Shown: positions 25,305-36,290 of the stretch, piece after piece
How the letters are laid out: each line of letters begins with the position of its first letter
Numbering within the stretch: position 1 is the stretch's first letter
Source of the DNA: Sialis fuliginosa
Lineage: Eukaryota; Arthropoda; Insecta; Megaloptera; Sialidae
DNA length: 64,000 bases
Assembly: GCA_961205875.1 (NCBI GenBank)
Contig: OY540810.1
Span: forward strand, 21,142,001-21,206,000
Reading direction: 5' to 3'
Translations under genes and position numbers: made by a program
Notes under the pieces: model-generated
What the model was told of the DNA's origin: nothing
The model's database searches: none
The model's input: only the letters and a program-made list of their open reading frames with translations

Positions 25305-26007
25305 ATGCCATTTTAGTTATCATTAACTATAGGTGATCACTGAGAGAATATCGTTTGCACGAGACTCGTGACGTACGATGTAAAGTACAAATAGTTTAAT
25401 CAATTTTACAACACTATCAATATCAATTTCAACAGGCGCTATTGCCAATTAACTATCGAATGCTTACTCTTTGATGAGGATCGACCGAATTGACACATGT
25501 ACAAGCGACCCAATATAATCCCGATGTTCATATCAGTTATACCAATGTGTGTTTGTATTATTATTGATACTAAACAAGTGGTATTGTACTTAATAAATGT
25601 GCAACCATATTTTATAACTATTGTATAAACATTGTACGTAATTAAAGCGTTTAGAAATAGACATATTTTTGGGAAGGTATGGAAATATACTTTTTTATTT
25701 TGTATTACATAACATTAAAATACATAAATCGTTATTCCATGAACAGTTAGATATCAATCCTTATAAATATCATTTTTGAGTTGTGAGTGCAGATTTATTC
25801 ATAATAAAGTTTACAGTATTACGAATATCAGCTCATAGCTATAAAAAATTATTAATTAACGAAAACACTTTCTGAAATAAAACACTTTTTTCGTTTGGTT
25901 CGAGAGGAAATGATTATAAAAATACAATGTTTTTCAGTTTTTATTGGAAGATGTATTCAACTAACCAAACGCCAAATTGCTTCTTTTTTTCATTAAAAAT
26001 AAATGTG
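25305..26007. other. AT-rich non-coding stretch
   Basis: Nothing recognised. Confidence 0.5.
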
Positions 26008-26272
26008 ATGCCGGCATAACACACTCGCCGAGCATAAGCGAGATTACCCCGAACACGAGAATGTACTAAAGTCGGTTTTTGTACCACGTGTCAAAGGAAC
26101 CAGCAGGCTTGAGCGAGAGCATGCAGTATATTCTCGTGCTCAATATCGTTTGAGTGCATTGTAGTTTAAATGGTACTGAATAGTTTCGCCGAGTACTCGT
26201 ACAAGTTTACTTTACCAAATGTCCCGGCAAGATCTACGACGAGCGAGCTCGACGAGTGTTTACTGCCGGCAT
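26008..26272. mobile_element. GC-rich MITE with ATGCCGGCA ends
   Basis: The ends ATGCCGGCATAACACACTCG and the reverse complement of CGAGTGTTTACTGCCGGCAT form inverted repeats of about 25 bp. The 265-bp body is much richer in G+C than its surroundings and dense in CGAG/CTCG motifs. No open frame of interest and no unambiguous target duplication. Confidence 0.65.
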
Positions 26273-26484
26273 AACAATATCACACATTTTTTTCTTTGCG
26301 CTCATCAAAAACGTCGATACCTATATCTCAAAATTAGTGCAAATATAATAATATCAAATTATAGATAGTGGATATTATAACTGGTGAATATATATTTATA
26401 AATCACCAAACTGATTAGAGCAATATTAAGGAGGTAAATAATAAGAGACACTTGAAAAGTCAATAAGTTCTGAAAGTTATCTAA

Positions 26485-26658
26485 ATACAAAACGCGTTGG
26501 TTGGGAAGGGTAGAAGAGTAAGTGGAGATGAAGGAAAAGCGGAGAAAAGTGTTTTGTGCGGCAGGGTTGAAAGTTCGTGCTATTTTATTTTTGAGTGTGA
26601 AGGTGTAAGTGATAGAACGGAAAGACTTAACAGAATTGGGAACCAGAAAATTTAATAG
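26485..26658 (+). pseudogene. LINE ORF2 C-terminal relic
   Basis: The frame containing codon 26527-26529 reads ...GKGRRVSGDEGKAEKSVLCG then RVESSCYFIFECEGVSDRTE, then RLNRIGN, stopping at TAA 26656-26658. This matches the C-terminal part of non-LTR retrotransposon ORF2 proteins, where a C-x2-C-x7-H-x4-C zinc-binding motif is followed by R-x2-R/L-rich sequence. Here the first cysteine is Ser and the histidine is Tyr/Phe, so the motif is broken. No reverse-transcriptase domain lies upstream, so the copy is 5'-truncated. Confidence 0.75.
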
Positions 26659-26860
26659 AGATCATGGTCTCGGATAGTTGTGGAAGCAATCAAGTTGATA
26701 TTGGATTTTTTTCTTCTCGAAAAGGTTAAATTAATGTTGACTTTATCGTAGTATGTATAGTTAGTAAAGTATACTATTTTCAATGTAGTTTGTTCAATCA
26801 ATATGAAGTATATTTTTAGATTTATATTTAGAAACTATGTACATATATATACCTACTACT

Positions 26861-27209
26861 CATAGTAAATCAAGTCGGAAAAAATTTGATGCCAGCGCGC
26901 TCTTTTGCAATACGCTGCCAAAACCGTTAAATATTCAACAAAATAAGTAGTAAAGAATTGTGTAGAATCTAAAGATCTAAAATAAACATGCGTTCGCCCG
27001 TCATTTGGACTCCCTTTTATTTTACTTAATGATTAACTCTTAAATTTAAACAGAACGAAAATTGTTTGTAATTTTTTTTAACTCGTTTTTGTTAGGTTAA
27101 TATTACAATAATAACTAATTCTGCTTATACTTAATTTAACTATATTTTTTCAAAAATCCTAAACAATAATTCCGTAGTCCATGCGAGCCTAAGCCGCCAG
27201 TAAAACTAG
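26861..27209 (-). mobile_element. Retroelement-like repeat, copy 2 (deleted)
   Basis: On the minus strand it starts ACTAGTTTTACTGGCGGCTT and shares GACTACGGAATTATTGTTTA, ATTCTACACAATTCTTTA, GGCAGCGTATT and TTTTTTCCGACTTGATTTAC, in order, with 30827-31514. Compared with that copy it lacks several hundred internal bases and the 3' end. Confidence 0.75.
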
Positions 27210-27429
27210 TATATAGGTACATAATACAAACTATAATGTACTTGGTCACTTTCACAGGCTGCAATAAATAATATGAAAAATATCCAGTTTTAAAACACTA
27301 CACAATATCTTGTACATCTATAAAAATACAGTACCCTTCAAACTATATACATCATAGAGATCTAACCATCTTGACTACAGTAGTATATTGTGTATTCGTC
27401 CAAATAATCAAACTAAAGCAAAGGGATAA

Positions 27430-27650
27430 CGGACGAACGGGTGAGTTCTAACAACCCACCACCGACCTTCATTATTCGAGTGTAACTGACCATTCACGGG
27501 ATGTAATTGTGTTTGGATACGGCTCCAGATCTGCGGCGATGGTGGAGAACTCCCCGTTTCTCGTATATCAACATTACTGACGGTTTTGTCACGAACTGTT
27601 TCTGTGTGCGTGCGTGTAAGTGAGTTAGAGAGTGCAGTGGTAGCTTGCAA
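27430..27650. other. CpG-rich patch, possible exon
   Basis: A G+C- and CpG-enriched patch in AT-rich DNA. On the plus strand ACGAACGGGTGAGT (27429-27442) contains a donor-like GGTGAGT. On the minus strand an 80-codon frame spans it without a recognisable domain. It could be an untranslated first exon or a remnant insertion. Confidence 0.25.
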
Positions 27651-27659
27651 TTAAGAATA

Positions 27660-28660
27660 AATAAATAAAACTAACCCTAGAACTTTTTATTAGTCACATT
27701 GGTTCAATTGAACTACAAATGTACTAAGTCTTATCAAAATTAGTGAGATAATACTCGCAAAAAAAAACTTTTTAGACAATAAAAGTTACAAAATTTCAAA
27801 TATTTCCAGAACCCATAATCCGATTAGCATAAAAATGAATAGGTTTGGATTACTCACTGAGACAAACATTTTCCTCAAAAATAATTCAGATCGGTGCATT
27901 TTTAGAGTAGTTATCGTGAACGAAATAAAATTTTACATCCAGACTCACAAACACACACACAGAAACGCACACCCACCATGCGGAATTTATCTTTTCTTTA
28001 AGTTTTAAAGGTAGTACAAACAGAATTTGCTCTTATCTCGGACACGATTTTTCAACGGTATTAGAATACTTCCATTTATTTCAGAACATGGAAGTAAAAC
28101 GATAAAAATATTAAAAGAGAAAATTAAAAAGTAATATTTTTTGACATCGCCTCTCATTTTTTCTATAGTAAAACTTTTTTTTAATTTCTTTAAAACAACT
28201 CCTGCATTAAAATAAACAAATTTTCAATAATATTTTCCACAGCAGGCGCCACTGAACGTGCTAGAGAATTTAGAGCTTGTGAATTGTTGGAAAGCACACA
28301 CATAGTTCAGAGTTTCGACGACTGTTCAGTAATGAGATAGACAACTTTAAATTAACAGTTTCTGTGCATTAGTGAGGTATCGATTTCCACTTCGCGGAAA
28401 TTCGAAACTCGTTTTTCAATAGATTGCTATTGCTTAACTCGAGAGTTGTAAATATTTACCTAATGTTAATCATTCGAATGCGTTCAACATTCCATCGCAT
28501 TGACTGTTGTTATTAACTGTAGTTGTGTTTCAACGACGTAAGCCACAGAATTAATGGATGTGATCAAGGAATCGAATCGAAAAAAAAAATCATGAATCAT
28601 CAATATTTACTTAACACTAATCAAATATACATCCGATCTCAAAAACAAAGTCTACTATAT
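27660..28660. other. AT-rich non-coding stretch
   Basis: No gene recognised. A short CA run lies at about 27952-27964. Confidence 0.5.
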
Positions 28661-28867
28661 ACAGAATGTCCTGTAAGTCAGAACCCATAAGGATTTCAAT
28701 TTTTTTTTATTATGTTGCAGTTTGAACAGATTATATAATAAATTTTAGTACTTTAATTTTCCCTTTGGGTAAGGACGCTGTATATTGTAACAAAATTTGG
28801 ATAATACCATTACTTAAATATAAATATTTGAAATATGTAGGTAGTAGGTATGTTCCATCTAATTATA

Positions 28868-29060
28868 CAGGATGATTTTCAACTAGTGTAAAAAAAATTA
28901 ACAGTAAATCGAGGATGTTACTTTAAGCAAAAAACTTCATATGAAAATTCTTCGTGAGGAAGTCACAGCCTTCCAAAAATTTTACCCAAAATTAGTGTTT
29001 ATTTAATATCTAGATAACCCATTGTGAGTTGTGATACAATTTTAAAATTTGACAGCCTTT
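28868..29060 (+). repeat. Dispersed repeat family G, copy 3
   Basis: Begins TATACAGGATGATTTTCAAC and shares ATTCTTCGTGAGGAAG, CCCAAAATTAGT and AACCCATTGT with 14605-14780 in the same orientation. Confidence 0.5.
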
Positions 29061-29069
29061 TTATTATTA

Positions 29070-30322
29070 ATAAGTGTTGTCGATTTCTAGTATCACACAA
29101 TAATAATTTAGACTAGGTATGTATGGGGCCAGTGGGTCCGCCTATTTTTATCAAGTATTTTTTGTTCTTTAGTTTTTTCCTGAATTGGGTTCAACACAAA
29201 ATAAGTTAATAAGTATTCTTGTTCTATGATTTAATATAAGATAAACAGTTAATTAAAATATACCTTTAAAACTGCATTTTTATCAACAGATAGCCATTTA
29301 TAGTTTCGTTTGTTTAACAGTAATACAACTGGCTATAAATATAAATCTATGATGACAAGTATTAGGAAGTATATTTATATTAACTTTTTATCTTAATTTT
29401 AATAATAGAACAAGAACACAAGCTTATTTTTTTGTAATTTGAAGTAGGTATCCGAATTAAGTAAAATACTATTATTTTGTACCTAGACCGCTCATTACAC
29501 ATACATTTAACTGTGTGTATGATACAATATAATTATACAGTTAATAATAACCAGTATATCTACATTTGTAAATAATAATTTAATGCTGAACGTTTGTTTA
29601 ATATTATAAGGTTCAATAGTGTGTACAAGTACTTATATAGGTACATTGTACCGACATCTAATTTTAAAATACCCTTCGAACTACATAATTGAAATATATA
29701 AGTTTTTGATACGGTTTTAATGATTTTTAATAAATAAAAACAAATTGATTAAGCTTGAAATATATGTGAATCAGTGGCGTTACTTACAAATAATATATTA
29801 TTATGCAATATATATTTTTTATTTTAATAAAATATGTTTTTTTATTAATTTCTGGAAAACATAATTATGCAATAACTATTTTGTTTAAAAAATCTATTTT
29901 AATAATTATTTAATAATATTTGAATAAGAAATAGCGTAACAGCAAGTTAAATTAAAAATAAATTATTTTTTAAAATCAAAAAGAACACATTAAACATTTT
30001 CATTAAAAAGAAAAACAGTAAATATTATTTATACGTCGTATAAAACAATAACAAGTTTATATTTGTATCATTTTTCCGACATAACAAAAAAATCTAATGA
30101 GTTAGCTTTCTCCAAAAAAAGAAATCGGACCACGATATATTTGTTTTTACAATATAGTAGTGTAATAAATCAATACTCTAATACAGGACCGTAAGAGATA
30201 TAATATGGTCATTCACAAAAGAAAAACTAATAATTTGTTATAAAGGTTGGCATCTATTTCTTTAATATTATTATAAATTATAGTTGATCTTCACTTCTCT
30301 GGGTATTTTATTGTTCCGGGTT
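29070..30322. other. AT-rich non-coding stretch
   Basis: Very AT-rich. A CAGTGGCGTTAC string at 29773-29784 resembles an hAT end but has no partner. Confidence 0.5.
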
Positions 30323-30602
30323 TTATGCTCGTTTGCACCGTACTAGTTAAGTCTGGCTTAAACTTAAGTCAATCTTAAGACAACGATTTTTGTTGCACCG
30401 TTCTCCACAATTTCTTAAGTCTATCTTAAATCTAAGTCCTTTCTAGCGAGGACTTAAGACAAACTTAAAGTAAGGAACCAATAGGAATCGAGCGTTCGCG
30501 CATGGTCATTACATCGACAAATGACATACTTTGTACATAACCTCAACATTACTGCATAACCTATAAACGTCTGTCAAATACTGTTTTGTGTTGAATTCAA
30601 TC

Positions 30603-30770
30603 ATGGATATTTGAATGCACGATATTTTTGAGGACGATTTAGATATTATAGACATTATTGAGTTTGGATTTCCAAGACTGAATTATACCCGTTCAAATTA
30701 TTTTAATGATATGGATGAATATAATTTTTATTGATGGTTTCGTTTGATGACTATTATAATATGTATAAAT
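30603..30770 (+). pseudogene. Harbinger transposase N-terminal relic
   Basis: The frame from ATG 30603 meets a TGA after three codons. It then reads ...DIFEDDLDIIDIIEFGFPRL, NYTRSNYFNDMDEYNFY, stop (30732-30734), WFRL. This resembles the N-terminus of HARBI1-type transposases, where acidic residues precede an R/P-rich stretch and a D-E-E-F-Y-x-R-F-R-L motif. The catalytic DDE domain is missing. It lies inside Harbinger-type ends, so gene and ends agree. Confidence 0.75.
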
Positions 30771-30826
30771 AAATAAAAATACTTTAAATTATTATTTCAT
30801 ATTTTAAATGTTTCCTTTTTTATATC

Positions 30827-31711
30827 TTACTAGCTGGGCCCACGCGGCTTCGCTCGCGTAGACTACGGAATTATTGTTTAGGATTTTTGAAAAATATAGT
30901 TTAATTAATTAAGTACAAACACGATTAGTTATTATTGTAATAATAATTTATCAATACCTAAATTACCTAACAAAAACGAATCAGAAGAAAAAAGTACAAA
31001 TAATTTGTGTTCTGTTTAAATTTAAATGTTAATTATTGAAAACAAAATTAACTCAAACGTCAGCCGAGGGACTCCGAATATCTACCGAACGTAAGCGAAT
31101 CCAGTCTGATGTACATCGCTTCGATGCGGCACGACACCATACATTTAAAATGTTACCTTTATAAATATATTTTAAGATATTTTCTAAACTATACGACCAA
31201 ATTGGATGCTGTAAATGGCAAACTATATCTACATTAAGTACTTATGACGATGAAATCATTTATTTCGATAAGGATTAATGTTTTGCAGGTCATAAGTAAA
31301 CAAAACCCAAATATTTTATGTTTTTTTTGTAACATAAAAGCAGTCATTGTGGCTTAAATATAAAAGTTAGACATATCGTGTCGCTGACTTAATTGTAGAA
31401 CTTTTGATTCTACACAATTCTTTAATACATTATTTTGTTCTATATTGAACGGTTTAGGCAGCGTATTACAAAACAGCGCGCCGACGGCAAAATTTTTTCC
31501 GACTTGATTTACTATTATCGTCACTGCTTTGTTGTTATGTTACCTAACGTAAAAAAATATAGCCTATAACCTGGCCAGAGAACGTACCTATGAATTAAAA
31601 AAAAAACTCGTAAATCGGATAAGTGGTTCTCGAGTGATAAGGCAACTAACGGACAGACAGACAGACAGACAGACAGAGAGACGTTGAGCTTTATATATAT
31701 TAAGGATTAAG
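30827..31711 (+). mobile_element. Nested retroelement-like repeat, copy 1
   Basis: Begins TTACTAGCTGGGCCCACGCG/GGCTTCGCTCGCG, a start typical of dispersed insect non-LTR-type or SINE-like repeats. It ends in a (GACA)n run and TATATATTAAGGATTAAGG, a short A/T-rich tandem tail. It is inserted inside the Harbinger element at 30326-32001, so it is younger than that insertion. A deleted, inverted copy lies at 26861-27209. No coding frame longer than chance. Confidence 0.7.
31651..31679. repeat. (GACA)n microsatellite
   Basis: Six to seven GACA units near the 3' end of the nested repeat. Confidence 0.9.
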
Positions 31712-32027
31712 GATGTCTAGTAAATACATTTCTCTTTTGAAATTATGTTCCTCTGTTCTGAATTTCGACTAAAATATGTGTTTGACAGATGCGTTTTTGA
31801 AAAATCAGCCTCTTGATGAAAGTACACAAACGTAAGATATAAAAAGTTACTAGATTTTTACAGTGTTGTCATGTTTAACGGTCTTATAGCTAAGCATGAT
31901 GGCTTGGGAGACGGTGCAAACGAAACAAAACTTAAGCTTTGTTCAGACTTAATCCAGACTTAGCTAAGCCTGACTTAAGATTAATACGGTGCAAACGGGC
32001 ATTAGCTTCTAGGTGTTATCTGCGACA

Positions 32028-32146
32028 GTTTGGTCGATTTATCAAGGAACGTTTCATTTCACATTGCAGTGGACATCAAAGTGAATTGCAATGTGCGATA
32101 AAACGTTGGCTAACCGACACGGGGTGTACCCAGAAGCCAAAGTTTT
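32028..32146 (-). mobile_element. Small hairpin element, copy 2
   Basis: Arms GGTCGATTTATCAAGGAACG... and ...AAACGTTGGCTAACCGAC pair around a CACATTGCAGTG/ATTGCAATGTG core. It matches 24784-24945 in reverse orientation, including CCAGAAGCCAAA. It starts only about 25 bp after the Harbinger element ends. Confidence 0.55.
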
Positions 32147-32224
32147 GATTAACCACGGAAGCCTAAAAGCTTGTATTATATAATAGTTCATTGATTAAAA
32201 ATAAGTAGCACAGAGTTGGATTGG

Positions 32225-32300
32225 ACACGAAATAAGATGAGACGGGAGATACAACTGACAATCTCGTCTCGGTCTCGTCTCGTAAAAAATTAAGACAAGA
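32225..32300. repeat. GTCTCGTCTCG-rich low-complexity tract
   Basis: Imperfect GAGACGGGAGA / TCTCGTCTCGGTCTCGTCTC units. A related tract (ATCTCATCTCGGCTCAG) is at about 35580-35650. Confidence 0.5.
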
Positions 32301-32329
32301 TCACTAAAAGTCTTTTTGTGTATATTTTT

Positions 32330-32443
32330 AGTCCTCATGTAACTTTTTTATCCTCATCAAACTCTTCTACCTCATTTTGGCACTCTCCTGTACTGTACTT
32401 TGGCACCCGGGGTGTACCCCCCCCCCCCCTTAGTCCGCCACTG
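32330..32443 (-). mobile_element. hAT-like repeat CAGTGGCGGACTAAG, copy 2
   Basis: Starts at 32443 on the minus strand with CAGTGGCGGACTAAGG, then a G tract, then AGAGTGCCAAAATGAGGTAG and TTGATGAGGATAAAAAAGTT, matching 12609-12720. It abuts and interrupts the coding relic at 32444-32634. Confidence 0.55.
32417..32429. repeat. Poly-C run
   Basis: Thirteen consecutive C residues. Confidence 0.9.
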
Positions 32444-32634
32444 CTCATACCTAAAGTAATTTCTTTCAGCAACACATTTAACATTTTTTGATACGCCATT
32501 TCACATGCTTCGAAACTCACACCTCGCATCCTGTCTCTTACTATTAATATAACATTATCAGGATTTGAGAAGAAAATCCTTGGAGAAAGCTATTTCCGTT
32601 CCCACCCAATCCTGTCAACAGTAGCGTCATTCCA
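32444..32634 (-). pseudogene. Unidentified coding relic, interrupted
   Basis: From 32634 down, one frame reads WNDATVDRIGWERK, stop, LSPRIFFSNPDNVILIVRDR, MRGVSFEACEMAYQKMLNVL, LKEITLGM. At that point the CAGTGG-type insertion begins. The composition (mixed charged, aromatic and hydrophobic residues, heptad-like spacing in the last part) looks protein-coding rather than random AT-rich DNA. A second frame over 32660-32560 is also open (KKVYVFGFYGMTLLL...), so a frameshift is possible. I do not recognise the family. It could be a host-gene exon or a transposon gene. Confidence 0.4.
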
Positions 32635-32659
32635 TAAAATCCAAAAACATATACCTTCT

Positions 32660-34190
32660 TACAAGTTGTTTTCATTATATTAAATTCTATAGAATCCAAA
32701 TCGAAACTAAATTGGTGTTTTAATTTTAATTTTAGATAGGTAATTTTTAATTTTAAATACTCATTGAAATATTTTAAGTATAATATATAGACTGCATCAA
32801 AACAATATTAATGATCACATTAAATGCTTGTACGAAAGTCAAATTCGTTGTGAAATGTGTTATTCTAAAATACATATTACATTATATGCATGCATAATAT
32901 AATAAAAAAATAATATATTTTGTATATTTCAGATCGACCGCCACTGTACGTCAAGATACCCCTTTGCTCTTTGGCAGCCCGCAGCCATTTCTCAAGTTTG
33001 ATTGCATTTGCATGTATATGGAATACGAAATATTCATCGATATAGATATATTGATGAATGGAATGCACAATGAGCAAAGATGATGATCAAGATAACAGCG
33101 AACAAGAATGCCACTGCAAATTTCTATATACATAATAGAATAGTATTCACAATTTTTCATTGATGTAAATAGTATTAATAAATTTATTTCACAATATTCT
33201 TATAGGTGAGAGGGATAAAGCCAAAAAGTTTTATACCACCGCACAGTGAAAATAACATCAAAAAATCGACAATGGGTGAAATTTATACATTATAAAAAAT
33301 CTGTCGGGTGGAAATTTACCAAAGTAAATCCATATTTTAGAGGTTTTTTGCAATTATCACTTTTTTAAGAATATTTCACTAGAGTAAAGATGTAGGAATT
33401 ATCATTTATTTTAAATGCAGTAAGGAGGCGTTTATTAATTTCGTAAAGTTTTGAGGATGAAGGTCATAAAAACCTTAAGAATCCTTATAAGGCGTAAGAG
33501 GAGGAGCTACAGAGTAATTTACTTCATGCAGGTTTATTTTCATACATTAAGTGAATTAATATTTTTTATTAATGTGCTTTATTGCAACTAAATATTGTAC
33601 ATATACAAATATACATACAAAGGAAACCTAAAACTTACAGATCCTTAGAAGAAGAAGGGAGGTCGAAAATTTCGAAAACCATTCATACATAATTATTGGA
33701 CGTTCTCTTAAGTAAGTAATTAGAATAAATTGTAAATGATATTATAAACTCTTCTTCAAACAAATGAATGAGAATGATTCTTGTATAATTTGAAACGATC
33801 TATGTATATTATTTCTCTAAAAAAAGTAACTAAAGTAATGCTACCTTCTAAACTAAGAAAACAAATTAAATTACATCAGCTCCGTAATTTACGATTATAC
33901 TAGTGAAGTACCCGTACAGTAAATAAAACTGATACATTAATTAAGAAATTAAAATTAATGAGATTAATTTAGTTTTCTGTAGATACTAAGGAACAATATA
34001 TACTTGTCACATGTACTGCAACTAAACTTTGTTCAGGAGATAGAGTTTATGGGAAAGATATATGGTACTGTTATCATTTATATATTTTCACGAGTTGAAA
34101 GCTCTGCATCTACTGTCTCAAATGTAATGAGTATTAAAACGTGGTAATGTTAAAATGGATACCAAGACTATACGCTCAACTAGATTTATA
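32660..34190. other. AT-rich non-coding stretch
   Basis: At 32934-33010 an acceptor-like TTTCAG precedes a short G+C-richer patch. Its minus-strand frame (LEKWLRAAKEQRGILTYSGG) looks coding-like but is only about 25 codons. At 33655-33740 AGGTCGAAAATTTCGAAAAC is shared with 39205-39270. Confidence 0.35.
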
Positions 34191-34196
34191 CTCAGA

Positions 34197-34534
34197 TAAG
34201 GTAAGTGGGGGGAAATGGGAGACATGTTTTTGAAATTTAATCCAACAGGATAAAATATTATAATATATAAAAGTTAGTACTCACTTGTTTTTGTACTCCA
34301 ATTTTTAACTATAATGAATAAAATTTTTACTCTTTATAAAATAAAAACAGTTTTGTGGTAAATTTTTCTACCCTTCACCACCCCACCATCAGTATTTGTA
34401 AAAAAGTAAGGGTATTAACATAGCTTCATACAAGTATGTAGGTACTACAATAAAATATTGCTTAATTTAGAAAAATCAAACCCAAAAAATACCACTCAAT
34501 TATCACTCACACCCATTTCCCCCCATTTACCCTA
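34197..34534. mobile_element. MITE with TAGGGTAAGTGGGG ends, copy 2
   Basis: The left end TAAGGTAAGTGGGGGGAAAT and the right end, the reverse complement of TAGGGTAAATGGGGGGAAAT, repeat the termini of 22021-22559. The interiors share ATGTTTTTGAAATT near the left end. It is 200 bp shorter, so one copy has an internal deletion. Confidence 0.75.
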
Positions 34535-34564
34535 CTTGTTTATTTATTGTTTGTTTCACACGTA

Positions 34565-34718
34565 CAGTGGCGTAGCTAGGGGTAGCTACACTCCTGACGA
34601 AAACTGAAAAACAGAACATTAACGAGCTTTTTTTCATTGTCATATTAACTTTAGCGCCCTAAAACTGATTTTGCGGCCTCTTTCAATTTGGTTTCACAAA
34701 CCCCTAGCTACGCGACAG
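34565..34718. mobile_element. hAT-like MITE, CAGTGGCGTAGCTAGGGG ends
   Basis: The left end CAGTGGCGTAGCTAGGGG is mirrored as CCCCTAGCTACGCGACAG at the right end. The 154-bp body includes TTTTTTTCATTGTCATATT. A partial relative at 47409-47576 keeps one end and that internal block. CAGTGGCG ends point to hAT. The flanking 8-mers do not match, so the target duplication has decayed or been lost. Confidence 0.75.
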
Positions 34719-34721
34719 CTC

Positions 34722-35700
34722 ATGACTCTTATTAACCCTTTAGTAGTGGCAGTAAGCCTATCGGAAGGGTAATTTGAAATTTTAGAGGCCAGTAAAATTT
34801 TTACCTAATAATGGCTATGAAAGGTACAAAACGATTAGTGTATTGATATTATATTCACATAACCTTATTCATATTTAATATAAGAAGTAAAATGTATCAT
34901 TAAAACTAGGAAATTAAGTCCACACTCATATATCCAATAAGTTAATATAATTACATACCTCAAAAATACGAAAAACTAACATAAAGTTTAATATGACCAT
35001 TTCTTAAAATCAACGTATAAAATTACTTCCAGCCAATAAAGGATTATTAATTTGATGTAAGAATAAAACAATAATAGAAAAGATTTTAAATTGCGTGAAA
35101 TATAAAGCCGTGATCTTAAATTTACTTTCTAAGAGACCATGAAATTTTTGTAATAACTTTTTATCACGCACACGTGAACACAAAGGACGAAAAAATGGGA
35201 ATTTGATTTGTGCTCGTTTCACAAAGATTATCAACTCCGTCGTCTTAAATTTAAAATATCCTTGGGAATGACTTTCTGTTTCCCAGATTAAAAAATCTTT
35301 GCACCATTGCATAAAACATTTCTTACACTTATAAGTTCTCATTTTAGCTAACAGGGTGGTATTCAGTAAATATTTTATAGGATTTTATAAGAAAAATTAT
35401 TACTTTTAAACTTGCGCTTTCGCGGTTGGTTACTTCTCGCAATTGTTCCATTAAAAAGTATTAAGTTATTCGAATATAACAATATTTATTTCTGGGATAA
35501 GGGACCTTTGTACACCTTTAGGCCGTGTTAAATTAATTTCAAGCTCATTAAGCTCTTCGTTTTAAAATAAAATAAAAAATGCTCGATCGATTTACTCGAT
35601 CTCATCTCGGCTCAGTTTCAAAATAAAATCGAGACCAAAACAAGATTGTGTTAAACAAGAACAAGCCGAAATCATCTGAACTGTTTTCAGTTTCTGTTAA
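34722..35700. other. AT-rich non-coding stretch
   Basis: A 110-codon frame at 35010-35342 (-) starts with several Cys and Lys residues but matches no family I know. Taken as a chance frame. Confidence 0.4.
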
Positions 35701-35707
35701 AAATTAA

Positions 35708-36290
35708 AAAAAACCCACTCCCTGTCTATCACCACTGTTAAAGGTTAAATGTCAAAATTTTTATTTTTATTGAAAACTTTTTTCCCCGAATTCACCTTTA
35801 TTACCTAAGCAGCTATGCAGATTAACATATCAAAAACTCACCTACTGTCTACCCCCGCTATTAGAGGTTGAATGTCGAAATTTTTATACTAATAGAAGAC
35901 TATTTTAACCGAATTTACTTTTATAACTTAAACAGCTACGCAAATAAATATATCAAAAACCCACCCTCATCCCCCTCTGACGCTATTAGGGGTTGATTAG
36001 AATTTATTCTAATTTAATATAAAAAAATTTGAAAATTTAACACCAATCCCCTCCCTCTCAGGGGTTGAATTTTCGGAAATGCTGAAATACGCGTTTCATT
36101 ATTTGTATTGTAGAGTATTTATTTTAAGTTTCAAATAAATCCGACCAAAAACATAATTTTTCCCATACAAACTTTTACCTTCGTAGAGGTCGAATTTCGA
36201 AAAAAATCTTTCTTAGTAGGTGCTTACATCATAATGAATTTTCACGTTTCTAGGTCCAGTTAGTGAATCAGGACAGTTAAAATAACAAAG
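35708..36290 (+). repeat. About 123-bp tandem repeat plus family F tail
   Basis: Units begin at 35735, 35858 and 35982 (spacing 123 and 124 bp), each with GTTAAAGGTTAAATGTC or CTATTAGAGGTTGAATGTCG, then GAATTYACYTTTATNACYTAA, CAGCTA(T/C)GCA and TCAAAAAC(T/C)CACC. The third unit runs into a different tail ending in TTTCACGTTTCTAGGTCCAG. Related single-unit sequence is at 46430-46660. Confidence 0.7.

Larger units (their letters stand above)
30326..32001 (+). mobile_element. PIF/Harbinger DNA transposon, non-autonomous
   Basis: The termini TGCTCGTTTGCACCGTA (30326 on) and TACGGTGCAAACGGGCA (to 32001) are inverted repeats. They are flanked on both sides by TTA (30323-30325 and 32002-32004), the 3-bp TWA-type target duplication of PIF/Harbinger. 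Subterminal TTAAGTC/GACTTAAG repeats and further GCACCGT copies (30396, 31912) are also typical of transposase-binding ends. A transposase N-terminal relic (30603-30770) confirms the class. The nested insertion at 30827-31711 accounts for over half the length. Confidence 0.85.

Noticed and set aside
29773-29945. hAT element from a CAGTGGCGTTAC start and a GCGTAAC string
   Set aside because: The second string does not form the inverted terminus, and the body is pure AT-rich DNA.
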